Source of the DNA: Halarcobacter sp.
GTDB lineage: Bacteria; Campylobacterota; Campylobacteria; Campylobacterales; Arcobacteraceae
Direction of reading: 5' to 3'
Assembly (NCBI GenBank): GCA_030145305.1
Contig: JAQYVX010000013.1
Span: forward strand, 1-55,544
Length of the DNA: 55,544 nt
The translations under genes and the position numbers were made by a program. The number at the start of each line of letters is the position of its first letter. Position 1 is the first letter of the stretch. Shown here piece after piece: positions 25,826-34,628 of this stretch. The notes below the pieces were generated by a model. It did not search any database. It was not told where the DNA came from and saw nothing but the letters and a program-made list of their open reading frames with translations.

Positions 25826-25847
25826 AAAGTAAAATATATTTTACTTT
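25826..25847. repeat. Perfect 22-bp palindrome related to the GGTAAA-type operator
   Basis: The sequence AAAGTAAAATA followed directly by its complement. The inner 18 bp read AGTAAA-N6-TTTACT, the same layout as the fdh/selenium operators with A for the first G. It lies between tetR and the tRNA-Sec gene, downstream of both, so a terminator or chance AT palindrome is also possible. Confidence 0.6.
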
Positions 25848-25889
25848 ATTAAGATTTAACTGATTTAGATTTAGATATAATCCCGTATT

Positions 25890-25912
25890 AAGCATTCATA
25901 TTGCTTTTTTTT
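25890..25912 (+). terminator. Probable terminator downstream of tetR
   Basis: A short stem AAGCA / TGCTT with a 7-nt loop runs into eight T. Otherwise the 200 bp between tetR and tRNA-Sec hold only the palindrome at 25826 and no gene. Confidence 0.6.
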
Positions 25913-26000
25913 GTATTAATTTCAATTTTTAATTCATTAGAAAAGCTGTAGTATTTAGTTGTGAATTTGTAGATATAAAAATAAATTAGAGCATCAAAAT

Positions 26001-26099
26001 TGGCGAGAAGGTGTAGGAATCGAACCTACCGCGGCGTGTACACACAAACCGCCAAACAGGGTTGAAACCTGCGGTGCCCACCAGGGTCACATACCCCCC
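26001..26099 (-). tRNA. selC: tRNA-Sec (anticodon UCA)
   Basis: Reads, on the minus strand, as a long tRNA with CCA encoded at its 3' end (26003-26001). Anticodon arm GCAGG-TTTCAAC-CCTGT has UCA in the loop; T arm GTAGG-TTCGATT-CCTAC is perfect; a long variable arm closes with GGCG / CGCC; the D arm is a 6-bp type stem (GTGACC / GGGCAC, one mismatch) with a 5-nt loop. These extras (long D stem, long variable arm, 99 nt) define tRNA-Sec. The acceptor 5' strand is a run of six G facing ACCTTCTC, giving several G-U pairs and an imperfect base of the stem. It is divergent from selAB with about 59 bp between. Confidence 0.93.
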
Positions 26100-26158
26100 A
26101 ATTTTTTCTAGAATGTAATTCTACTATAACAATATTAAAAAATTATAAAAGGGTAAAT

Positions 26159-27523
26159 ATGGTTTTACTAAAATCAATTCCTAAAGTTGATAAGTTCATC
26201 TCAAACAAAGAGTTTGAAACAATGGCTCATTCGCTTGTAGCTTCAATTTCTAAAAGAATTTTACAGGAATTAAGAGAGTCTATTTTAAATAATGAAATTA
26301 ATGAAATTGATGAAAAAATTTTAATTGAAAAAGTAAAAAACGAGTATGAAGAGATAACAAGACCATCTTTACAAAAAGTTATAAATGCTACAGGAGTGAT
26401 TGTTCATACAAATCTAGGAAGAAGTTTAATAAATGAAAAAGCTTTTCTAAAAGCTAAAGATATAGCAACTTCATATAACAACCTTGAGTATGATTTAAAA
26501 AAAGGGAAAAGAGGAGAAAGATATTCTCATATTTCAAAGGTAATTTGTGAAACTTTGGGCTGTGAAGATGTTCTAATTGTAAATAACAATGCCAGTGCTG
26601 TTTTTCTAATTCTTAATACTTTTGCAAAAAATAAAGAAGTAGTCGTAAGCCGTGGTGAGTTAGTTGAAATTGGCGGAAGTTTTAGAGTCCCTGATGTAAT
26701 GTCAAGTAGTGGCGCAATTTTAAAAGAGATTGGAACTACTAATAAAACACACTTAAAAGATTATGAAAATGCAATAAGTGAAAACACCTCTATGTTAATG
26801 AAAGTTCACAAATCAAATTATTCTATAGAAGGGTTTACCTCAGAAGTTTCTTTTCAAGATATTATTGAAGTGGCCAATAAAAATGATTTAATAAACTATT
26901 ATGATATGGGAAGTGGACATTTAATTGACTTGCCATATGGCTTAGATCAAGGAGAACCTTCTGTTTTAAAATATATGCAAGATAAGCCAAGTCTTCTTAG
27001 TTTTTCAGGTGACAAGCTATTAGGAAGTGTACAAGCAGGGATTATAGTTGGAAAGAAAAAATATATTGATCAGTTGAAGAAAAATCAATTGCTAAGAATG
27101 TTAAGAGTTGATAAAATAACACTAGCGTTACTTGAAGAAAATGTAACTTCTATATTATTAGGAAACTTAGATGAGATTCCAACACTTAAAATGTTATTTA
27201 AAACAATAGATGAATTAAAAAACAATGCAAGTATTTTAGAAAATTCTTTGAATAACCTTTGCCAAAAGGAAGTTTGCAAAACTAGAATTTGTGAAACCCA
27301 AACTGTAATTGGAGGAGGAACAACTCCTAATAAAAAAATACCTACAGTGGCCTTAGCTTTAAAAATAAAAAATTATAAACCAAATAAAATAGAGAAACTT
27401 TTAAGAGCTAAAAATATTATTGGAAGAATTGAAAATGATGAGTTTTTATTAGATTTTAGAACTATCCAAGAAGATGAAATTAAATTAATTGAAAATATTA
27501 TAAAAGAGATTTGTGATGAATAA
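26159..27523 (+). CDS. selA: L-seryl-tRNA(Sec) selenium transferase
   Basis: 454 residues, the normal size. Converts Ser-tRNA(Sec) to Sec-tRNA(Sec) with selenophosphate and PLP. Visible family blocks: VINATGVIVHTNLGRS, YNNLEYDLKKGKRGERYSH, NNNASAVFLIL, SRGELVEIGGSFRVPDVM, and the PLP lysine in SFSGDKLLGSVQAG (Lys286). A TATAAC -10 lies about 30 bp before the start and an AAAAGGG site precedes it. It overlaps selB by 8 bp. Confidence 0.97.
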   Translation: MVLLKSIPKVDKFISNKEFETMAHSLVASISKRILQELRESILNNEINEIDEKILIEKVKNEYEEITRPSLQKVINATGVIVHTNLGRSLINEKAFLKAKDIATSYNNLEYDLKKGKRGERYSHISKVICETLGCEDVLIVNNNASAVFLILNTFAKNKEVVVSRGELVEIGGSFRVPDVMSSSGAILKEIGTTNKTHLKDYENAISENTSMLMKVHKSNYSIEGFTSEVSFQDIIEVANKNDLINYYDMGSGHLIDLPYGLDQGEPSVLKYMQDKPSLLSFSGDKLLGSVQAGIIVGKKKYIDQLKKNQLLRMLRVDKITLALLEENVTSILLGNLDEIPTLKMLFKTIDELKNNASILENSLNNLCQKEVCKTRICETQTVIGGGTTPNKKIPTVALALKIKNYKPNKIEKLLRAKNIIGRIENDEFLLDFRTIQEDEIKLIENIIKEICDE

Positions 27524-29357
27524 TTATATTGTAGGAACTTGTGGACATATTGACCATGGAAAAACAGCTTTAATCAAGGCCTTAAATGGTTTTGAAGGAG
27601 ATACAACAAAAGAAGAAAAACAAAGAGGTATTACTATTGATTTAAGTTTTTCTAATATTTCAAATGGTTCTTCTAATATTGCATTTATTGATGTGCCAGG
27701 CCATGAAAAGCTTGTAAAAAACATGATTGCAGGAGCTTTTTCTTTTGATTGCGTGATGATTGTAGTAAGTGCTTCTGAAAAAATTATGCCACAAACAACG
27801 GAACACTTACAAATTTTATCACTTCTTGGTGTTAAAAATGCGATTTTAACTATTACAAAAAAAGATTTAGTTGAAGAAAATATGCTCCCTAAAATCAAAG
27901 AAGAAATTGAAGAGTATGTTAAAGAATATGGTTTTAATCTTCTGTTTTCAACTGCCGTTTCAATTTATGATGAAGCTTCGATTGAAGAATTAAGAGATAA
28001 ATTATTTTCACTAAATGCAAATACGAAAATAGAAGAAAACTTCTTTAGATATTATATTGATAGAGTTTTTTCAAGCCCAGGGGCTGGAACTATTGTAACA
28101 GGGACAGTATTAGGACGCCCTATAAAAGTAAATGACAAACTATTTATTTGTGATATAAAAAAAGAAGCAAAAATTAAAAATCTTCAAGTTCATGGTGAAG
28201 ATTGTGAGCTTTCAAATATCTCAAATAGAACAGCAATAAACTTAAGTGGAATAAATTCAAATCTATTAAAAAGAGGTTATGTACTTTCACAAAAAGGATA
28301 TTTAAGAGGTTTTGATACTATTGATATCTCTTTTAATTGTTTAAAGAAAAAAGAACTAAAACATAATCAAAAATACTCTATTTTCATTGGTTCAAAAAAA
28401 ATAGAGGGTAAAGTCTTACTTTTTAATTCTACTGATTCACTTCAAAGTGGATTTGCAATGATTAAAAGTGATAGCCCTATTTTTTCAGTTTATAAAGAAA
28501 AACTGATTATTAGACAAGGGAATGACACTATTGCAGGAGCAATTGTATTAAATCCAATTATGGATCCAATGAAAAAATCCCAAAAGCTACAACTACTTGA
28601 AGCCTTGGAAGATGAAGATATTTCAAAAGCATATGAAATACTAACTCATGCCCATAAAAAAGGTCTTGGATTAATTTCTTCTGCTCAAAGGTTTGCTCTT
28701 AGTCATGAAAAAGCTTTAGAATATGCACTAAAGCTAAAAGATACTTTTATAGATGAAAAATCGTTAATTTTATATCCTATGCAAACAAAAGAACTAATAA
28801 AAAATAGCATAAAAAACATTTACAATAAAAATCAATTTGCCCTACTTTCAGTTGCTTCAATACAATTAAGAATGAAATGGGCTAGTGAAAGTTTTATTCA
28901 AACTGTTTTAGAAGAACTAAGCCAAGAAAATTTCTTACAAAAAGATGGAAATCTTTTCAAAAGTGCGAATATTGTTGAAGATTTTAAAACAAAATTAGAG
29001 AATATAGTTTTAAAAAGATTAGAAAATGAAAATCTAACTCCAACAGCACCTTATAATATTTATGATGATTTAGATTTAGATAGAAAGATGGGAGATAATA
29101 TTTTAAAAGCATTATGTGCAAAAAAAGCTGTGGTAAGACTTCAACACAATCTATTTATTCATGCACAAAGTCTTAGTAATATTGTTCTTGAAATGAAAAA
29201 TATCATCAAAAATCAAGGTTATATAGATATTTCAAATTTCAAAGAAAAATATCCACTTAGTAGAAAATATTTAGTTACCTATTTAGATTATCTAGATAAT
29301 TTTTCTCAGATAAAAAAAGATGGAAATAAAAGAGTTTTTTCATCTGAGATTATTTAA
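27516..29357 (+). CDS. selB: Selenocysteine-specific elongation factor
   Basis: 613 residues. The GTPase domain shows GHIDHGKT (10-17), KQRGITIDLSF, DVPGHEKL and the TKKD specificity motif; domains 2-3 follow (VFSSPGAGTIVTGTVLG); the C-terminal winged helices that bind SECIS RNA occupy roughly the last 250 residues (for example YIDISNFKEKYPLSRKYLVTYLDYLD). The ATG at 27516 overlaps the selA stop by 8 bp (a GTG one codon earlier is less likely). With selA, selD and tRNA-Sec this completes the insertion machinery. Confidence 0.96.
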   Translation: MNNYIVGTCGHIDHGKTALIKALNGFEGDTTKEEKQRGITIDLSFSNISNGSSNIAFIDVPGHEKLVKNMIAGAFSFDCVMIVVSASEKIMPQTTEHLQILSLLGVKNAILTITKKDLVEENMLPKIKEEIEEYVKEYGFNLLFSTAVSIYDEASIEELRDKLFSLNANTKIEENFFRYYIDRVFSSPGAGTIVTGTVLGRPIKVNDKLFICDIKKEAKIKNLQVHGEDCELSNISNRTAINLSGINSNLLKRGYVLSQKGYLRGFDTIDISFNCLKKKELKHNQKYSIFIGSKKIEGKVLLFNSTDSLQSGFAMIKSDSPIFSVYKEKLIIRQGNDTIAGAIVLNPIMDPMKKSQKLQLLEALEDEDISKAYEILTHAHKKGLGLISSAQRFALSHEKALEYALKLKDTFIDEKSLILYPMQTKELIKNSIKNIYNKNQFALLSVASIQLRMKWASESFIQTVLEELSQENFLQKDGNLFKSANIVEDFKTKLENIVLKRLENENLTPTAPYNIYDDLDLDRKMGDNILKALCAKKAVVRLQHNLFIHAQSLSNIVLEMKNIIKNQGYIDISNFKEKYPLSRKYLVTYLDYLDNFSQIKKDGNKRVFSSEII

Positions 29358-29374
29358 TTTTTCTTTATTAGATT

Positions 29375-30709
29375 TTACAAATAAAATTGCCAGTAAACTA
29401 AGGCAGTTATTGTAATTAAAATAATACCAAGAATATTAAATACAAAACCAAACTTAGCCATATCTTTTACTCTAACAGCTCCACTACTTAAAGCAATTGC
29501 ATTTGGTGGAGTTGCTATTGGAAGCATAAAGGCATATGAAGCACAAATTGTTGCAATAAATAATATTAAAGTAGTATCTATATGTGTAACTTGACTAAGA
29601 GAGTATATTATTGGTAAAACAATAGAAATCAAGGCTGTATTTGAAGTTACCTCAGTAGTAAAAGTAACTAAGGAAGCCACTATTATAATAATTAATATAG
29701 TTGGTAAATTTGTTAAAACTAAAAGATAATTTGCAATTTCTCCTGCTAATCCAGTAGAAGAGAAAGCTGCTGCGATTGAGAAACCTGCACCAAATAAGAA
29801 AATTATTTCATAAGGAATTTTCTTTGTATCTTCCCAAGTTAAAAAACCAATTTTTGGCATAAACATTAATAAGCCATAACTTAGTAATATTCCTTTTTCA
29901 TTTAATCCAAGACCACTGTAATATGGTTCGATTTTTGAATTCACAACTAACACCACTATTAAAGAACCTAATATGTATAAAAGGCGTTTTTGATCAACTG
30001 TTAAGTTGCCTTTTTCTTCTATTTTTACATCTAGTTTTGAATCTTTTACACCAAGAGATAAAACAAAAGGAATTATTATTAACATAAGTAAAGAAAGAGG
30101 AGCTGTAATAAATATCCATTTTATAAAAGGAATTGCTTCCATTGAATGCTGTTCCATAAAACCTAATAATATTAGATTTGGAGGAGTTCCAATTGGAGTC
30201 ATAATTCCCCCAATACTTGCTCCATAAGCAATGGCTAAAACCATTCTCATTCTTATATTAGTATCTTCTGTTAAGTAAGCTGCAATTGGTATTAAAAGCA
30301 AGGCTGTAGTTGTGTTTGAAATTAGTGAACTTAAAAAAGCTGACGTAATTGCAAGAGAAAATAATATTCCTTTTATAGTATGTGGAAATAAACTCAAAAG
30401 TTTATTAGACAAATATTCATGCAATTGAGTTTTTTGAGTAGCTATTGCAATCATAAATCCACCTAAAAATAAAAATATAATAGAATTAGAATAATTCTGC
30501 GTAGTTTGATTTGTAGTCAAAATATCAAAACTCGGAAACAAGATAATTGGAAATAAAGAAACAACACCTAACGGTAGGGCTTCATTTGTCCATAGTGTAA
30601 CAAGTAAGACAATAAGAGATATTAATATTGAATGTTGTGGATTAAAAGTAAGTCCAGCTATAAAATATGTGATTATAGATAGAATTAAGGCTAAGGCAAT
30701 TTTTTTCAT
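29375..30709 (-). CDS. DASS/SLC13-family anion symporter
   Basis: About 444 residues and 11-12 membrane segments. Two family motifs are plain: SNTTTALLLIPIAAYL with GTPPNLILLGFM, and later SNTALISIVLPIIYSL with ATPPNAIALSSG. These SNT motifs bind sodium and the carboxylate or sulfate in DASS transporters (dicarboxylates, citrate, sulfate). Substrate cannot be fixed by eye. A start at 30709 puts an AAAGAAAG stretch upstream; the in-frame ATG at 30727 adds six basic residues and is the alternative. It runs opposite to selAB. Confidence 0.88.
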   Translation of the reverse strand: MKKIALALILSIITYFIAGLTFNPQHSILISLIVLLVTLWTNEALPLGVVSLFPIILFPSFDILTTNQTTQNYSNSIIFLFLGGFMIAIATQKTQLHEYLSNKLLSLFPHTIKGILFSLAITSAFLSSLISNTTTALLLIPIAAYLTEDTNIRMRMVLAIAYGASIGGIMTPIGTPPNLILLGFMEQHSMEAIPFIKWIFITAPLSLLMLIIIPFVLSLGVKDSKLDVKIEEKGNLTVDQKRLLYILGSLIVVLVVNSKIEPYYSGLGLNEKGILLSYGLLMFMPKIGFLTWEDTKKIPYEIIFLFGAGFSIAAAFSSTGLAGEIANYLLVLTNLPTILIIIIVASLVTFTTEVTSNTALISIVLPIIYSLSQVTHIDTTLILFIATICASYAFMLPIATPPNAIALSSGAVRVKDMAKFGFVFNILGIILITITALVYWQFYL

Positions 30710-30824
30710 AATAAACTTTCTTTTCATTTAATTATATATTAAAAGTAATAAGTATGTAATGAAATTTAGAAAGAAAGTTTACATTTATATGAATTAATAA
30801 TTAAAAAAGACAATAATTAAAAAA

Positions 30825-31364
30825 TTATTTTTTCTTTGGTCTAAAAGGCTTAATAACTTCTTCATTACACTCTAAAAATGGCCCTTCCATCAAATCAATA
30901 CAATATGGAATAGCAGGGAAAACTGCATCTAAACATTCTCTTATTGATTTTGGTTTTCCTGGTAAGTTTACAATTAAAGAACTTCCTCTAAGACCTGCTG
31001 TTTGACGAGATAAAATAGCAGTTGGAACAAACTTTAAAGACTCAGCTCTCATAAGTTCACCAAAACCAGGCATCATTCTATCACATACAGCTTCAGTAGC
31101 TTCAGGAGTAACATCACGTGCAGCTGGACCTGTTCCACCTGTTGTAACAACTAAACTACATCCTTCAATATCTACAAGTTCTTTCATAGTATCTTCTAAA
31201 GTTTGTTGATCATCTTCAATACATCTATAAACTTCTTGCCATGGAGATGTTAGATAATCATTTAAAGTATCAATAATAGCCTTTCCAGATAAGTCTTCAT
31301 ATATACCTTTACTAGCTCTATCTGATGCTGTTATAATTCCAATTTTTGCAATTTCTTTACTCAT
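30825..31364 (-). CDS. mog: Molybdopterin adenylyltransferase
   Basis: 179 residues. Activates molybdopterin with AMP before metal insertion. The MoeA/MogA fold motifs are clear: IGIITASDRASKGIYEDLSG, VVTTGGTGPAARDVTPEAT and SLIVNLPGKPKSIRECL. It is last in the aroB-bioV run, overlapping bioV by 4 bp. It serves the molybdoenzymes of the cell, including FdhA and the IorAB-like enzyme in this window. Confidence 0.93.
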   Translation of the reverse strand: MSKEIAKIGIITASDRASKGIYEDLSGKAIIDTLNDYLTSPWQEVYRCIEDDQQTLEDTMKELVDIEGCSLVVTTGGTGPAARDVTPEATEAVCDRMMPGFGELMRAESLKFVPTAILSRQTAGLRGSSLIVNLPGKPKSIRECLDAVFPAIPYCIDLMEGPFLECNEEVIKPFRPKKK

Positions 31365-31891
31365 AAAATATGTCCTTTTTCTTTTATAAAATATACCGTA
31401 CCAAATTTTTTAAAAAATTCTAATGCTGTTTTTGAATTAATAATTTTATCTTTTTCACCTAAATATACCTCGATATTTATGCCTTTTTCTAAAACTTTAT
31501 TTATTTTCTCTTCTTCCCAAGTGTAGTTCAAAAGTTCTTCAAGCTCTTTAAGACTTCCTTCTACAAAATAGTTATTTATATTAAAGCTATTATTTTTATT
31601 TAAAATAGAAGGATAGATAATATTCTCTAAAAAGTTTTTACAATATGCATTTTTATCTTTTTTAAAAAATATAAGTTGCATTCTTTTAAATTTTTTATCT
31701 TGGGCTTGAAAAAAAGCTGGAGAAAAAAGTTGTAAAGTATCAATTCTTTTTTTAGATTCTAAAGCATATTCAAAAGCCTTTGTTGCCCCATAAGAAAAAC
31801 CTGAAACTGTAAAGTCATTATCTATTAAATACTCAGAAAAAAGCTCTTCCTCATTTTGTAAGGAAAAGCCAGAAAAAAATTTAGATATCAT
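31361..31891 (-). CDS. bioV: Pimeloyl-ACP methyl ester esterase, BioV type
   Basis: 176 residues, a compact alpha/beta hydrolase. The nucleophile elbow is SGFSYGATKAFEYAL; conserved BioV stretches follow (LQLFSPAFFQAQDKKFKRMQL, EGSLKELEELLNYTW, IEVYLGEKDKI and a terminal GHIL). The similarity in layout to Helicobacter pylori BioV is strong. It frees pimeloyl-ACP for biotin synthesis in place of BioH. It overlaps the upstream FtsH-like gene by 11 bp and mog by 4 bp. Confidence 0.85.
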   Translation of the reverse strand: MISKFFSGFSLQNEEELFSEYLIDNDFTVSGFSYGATKAFEYALESKKRIDTLQLFSPAFFQAQDKKFKRMQLIFFKKDKNAYCKNFLENIIYPSILNKNNSFNINNYFVEGSLKELEELLNYTWEEEKINKVLEKGINIEVYLGEKDKIINSKTALEFFKKFGTVYFIKEKGHIL

Positions 31892-33362
31892 CGTTTGTAA
31901 TTACCTCATTTTTAAGCATAATATTCTTTAATCTATTAATATCTGTAGCATTATGTGAAAGGTATGATCTTAAATCATTACTAATATTTTCTATTAAAAC
32001 ATTAGCATCTTTTGCCATTTTATAATCATCTACAATTTTTTGAGCTAAAGTATAAGCTTTATTTAGATCCTCACTATTTATTGCATATTTCTCTTTTTTA
32101 ATTACTTCAACACCTATTGAACCAGCTAAGTATCTTTTAATATTTTCCAAAAGTTCATTATATGAAGGATAAATACTATCTATTTTCTTTGTACTTTCAT
32201 CAAATAAAGATACTTTACTTTTAGAAACAAAAGCCTTACTCGCTTGATAAATACATAAAATATCTTTTTGCTCCATTGATAAAACTAGGCTATCTTTTTT
32301 ACCAAATTCTACTTTAGTTTTTGCAGCTTCTATATCTTCTAATTCAATAACTTTTGCTTCTCTTTTTATCATATTTAATAAAGCTTCATTTATAAGTGTT
32401 GATAGTGCAGCTGAACTAAAACCAGATGTTTCAAGTGCTAATCTATCCAAATCAAATTCATAATGTTTTGAAGTTAAATATAACTCTAAAATCTTTTTTC
32501 TATCTTCTATATTTGGCAAGTTTATAAATACTCTTCTATCAAATCTTCCAGCTCTTAAAAGTGCATCATCTAATACTTCTATTTTATTTGTTGCAGCTAT
32601 AACAATAACTCCAGAATCACCTTCAAAACCATCCATTTGTGTTAGAAGTTCATTTAATGTTGATTCTCTTTCATCATTTGTTTTTCCACCTCTTTTTTTA
32701 CCAATGGCATCTATTTCATCAATAAATACAATAGCAGGAGCAGTAGCTTTTGCTTTGGTAAAAAGTTCTCTTACTTTTTTTGCACCCATTCCTACATAAA
32801 TTTGAACAAAACTTGCACCACTTTGATAGAAAAAAGGAACATCCGCTTCTCCGGCAACTGCTCTTGCAATAAGTGTTTTTCCAACTCCAGGAGGTCCAAC
32901 TAAAAGTACACCTTTTGGTAATTTAACACCATGCTTTAAGTATTTTTTTGGATTATTTAGAAAATCAACTATTTCTTCAAGTTCACCTTTTGTTTGAGAA
33001 ATTCCAGCAACATCTTTAAAAGTAATATTTGAAGTAACAGCTGTTATGTTTGAAGAAAAATCTTCATGCTTACTATTTGTTCTACTATTATCTTGGGCTC
33101 TATTTAATTCTTTTGAAAAAGTAGAACCCTCGCCTTTTTCTTTATTTAAAAACTTTTGAATTTTCTCTTGTTTAAATCTTGCAAAAATTGCAAAAACTAT
33201 TAATAATAAAAGAAATATAATTCCAAAATAATAAGAGCCTGACTTTATATGATCACTACTTTTATAAAGTGTATATAAAAAAAGTACCAGCAATATAATT
33301 GCTGACATACCCATAAGTTTAAAGTTTTTATCTAAAATATTTTTATTTGAATCTCGCGACAT
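31881..33362 (-). CDS. FtsH-like membrane AAA+ ATPase without the protease zinc motif
   Basis: 493 residues. Two membrane segments (about 17-33 and 44-61) precede an AAA+ module with Walker A GPPGVGKT (156-163), Walker [11 protein letters not shown] and the second region of homology [12 protein letters not shown]. All match FtsH. The C-terminal part is aligned by LSMEQKD..., but where FtsH has HEAGH this protein has YQASK (372-376), and no other HExxH is present. The tail is also shorter than in FtsH (about 600-650 residues). It is therefore probably an ATPase/unfoldase or regulator rather than a protease. The position between mtaB and bioV matches Helicobacter gene order. Confidence 0.85.
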   Translation of the reverse strand: MSRDSNKNILDKNFKLMGMSAIILLVLFLYTLYKSSDHIKSGSYYFGIIFLLLLIVFAIFARFKQEKIQKFLNKEKGEGSTFSKELNRAQDNSRTNSKHEDFSSNITAVTSNITFKDVAGISQTKGELEEIVDFLNNPKKYLKHGVKLPKGVLLVGPPGVGKTLIARAVAGEADVPFFYQSGASFVQIYVGMGAKKVRELFTKAKATAPAIVFIDEIDAIGKKRGGKTNDERESTLNELLTQMDGFEGDSGVIVIAATNKIEVLDDALLRAGRFDRRVFINLPNIEDRKKILELYLTSKHYEFDLDRLALETSGFSSAALSTLINEALLNMIKREAKVIELEDIEAAKTKVEFGKKDSLVLSMEQKDILCIYQASKAFVSKSKVSLFDESTKKIDSIYPSYNELLENIKRYLAGSIGVEVIKKEKYAINSEDLNKAYTLAQKIVDDYKMAKDANVLIENISNDLRSYLSHNATDINRLKNIMLKNEVITNDDI

Positions 33363-34611
33363 TTTTATTAACCTTTGCTTGATAATCCTCTATAAAAATC
33401 CAATCACCAACTAAATCAACAGAACTTTCCACTTCTATTTGATTAAAGTGTTGGTCAAAACCAATATATTTACCATTTTTTTGAGTTTCTATTAAAACTT
33501 CAAGAATTTTAGTATTATTTTTTCTAAATTGGTAATTCTTTTCTTCTATGATTTTTGTTAATTCATTATATCTTTTTTTAGCAATATCACCTTTGATATC
33601 GCCTTTCATAGTAGCACTAGGTGTTCCATCTCTTTTTGAATATGTAAAGCCATGAACATGAGTAAGTGGGAACTTATGCAAATTTTCAATAGCTTCTTTC
33701 CATAATTCTTCTGTTTCACCAGGATGTCCTACAATAAAGTCTGTTCCTAAAGCATAGCCATTTTCTTTTAAAAACTCAAAAAGTTCAAGGTCACTTAATA
33801 CTTTATTTCTTCTATTCATAATTTTTAACATCTCTTTTGAAGTATGTTGAAGTGCAATATGAAGATGTTTTGCCATAAAAGGTTCATTTATGATTTCTTT
33901 GAATTCATCATCTATTTGAATAGGTTCTATACTTCCCATTCTAATTCTTCTAACACCTTTTATTTGAGACATTTTTTTAAGAAGTTTTGCTAAAGAAGTA
34001 TGCTGTTTTTTACCATAAGAACCTACATTAGTTCCAGTTAAAATAAATTCTCCAAAACCATTTGAAGCTAAAGTTCTAACTTGTTCTAAAATTTTATCTT
34101 CAGTATAAGACCTTGCATCTCCTCTTACATAAGGAATAATGCAATATGAACATCTGAAATCACAACCCTCTTGAATTTTAATAAAAGCTCTACTTTTACC
34201 TATAAACTCTTCAACAATAGTATCATCAATATGCTCTAAATCACCAGCATTGAAAAATCGTTCTTCATTTTGTAGAAGTTCATTGATTTTCTCTTTTTCT
34301 GAATGTCCAAATAAAGAATCTACTTTTTCTTCTTTAAAAAGGTTTTCACCTTTTGTCCAAACTCCACATCCTGTAAATACAACTCTTGGAGGTTTATTAA
34401 ATCTATTTAAAGAGTTTATATAACCACGAGCTGTACTATCTGCACTATTTGTAACTGTACATGAGTTTATAACAACTATATCAGCTTGTTTCTCATCTTG
34501 TGTTACTTCAAAATCTTTTAAATTACTCATCATAACTTGAGTATCAAACACATTTGTTCGACACCCAAAAGTTTTAAAGAATACTTTTTGCTTGTTTGCT
34601 GAAAAATTCAT
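33343..34611 (-). CDS. mtaB: tRNA methylthiotransferase MtaB (t6A37 to ms2t6A37)
   Basis: 422 residues of the radical-SAM methylthiotransferase family. The N-terminal UPF0004 domain carries FKTFGCRTNVFDTQ, INSCTVTNSAD and FTGCGVW (three cluster Cys). The radical SAM motif is EGCDFRCSYCIIPYVRGDARS. The last part is a TRAM-like domain. The GCRTN form and CDFRCSYC favour MtaB over MiaB. The gene overlaps the FtsH-like gene by 20 bp. Confidence 0.85.
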   Translation of the reverse strand: MNFSANKQKVFFKTFGCRTNVFDTQVMMSNLKDFEVTQDEKQADIVVINSCTVTNSADSTARGYINSLNRFNKPPRVVFTGCGVWTKGENLFKEEKVDSLFGHSEKEKINELLQNEERFFNAGDLEHIDDTIVEEFIGKSRAFIKIQEGCDFRCSYCIIPYVRGDARSYTEDKILEQVRTLASNGFGEFILTGTNVGSYGKKQHTSLAKLLKKMSQIKGVRRIRMGSIEPIQIDDEFKEIINEPFMAKHLHIALQHTSKEMLKIMNRRNKVLSDLELFEFLKENGYALGTDFIVGHPGETEELWKEAIENLHKFPLTHVHGFTYSKRDGTPSATMKGDIKGDIAKKRYNELTKIIEEKNYQFRKNNTKILEVLIETQKNGKYIGFDQHFNQIEVESSVDLVGDWIFIEDYQAKVNKNVARFK

Positions 34612-34628
34612 TAAAGCTTTTTCCTCAT

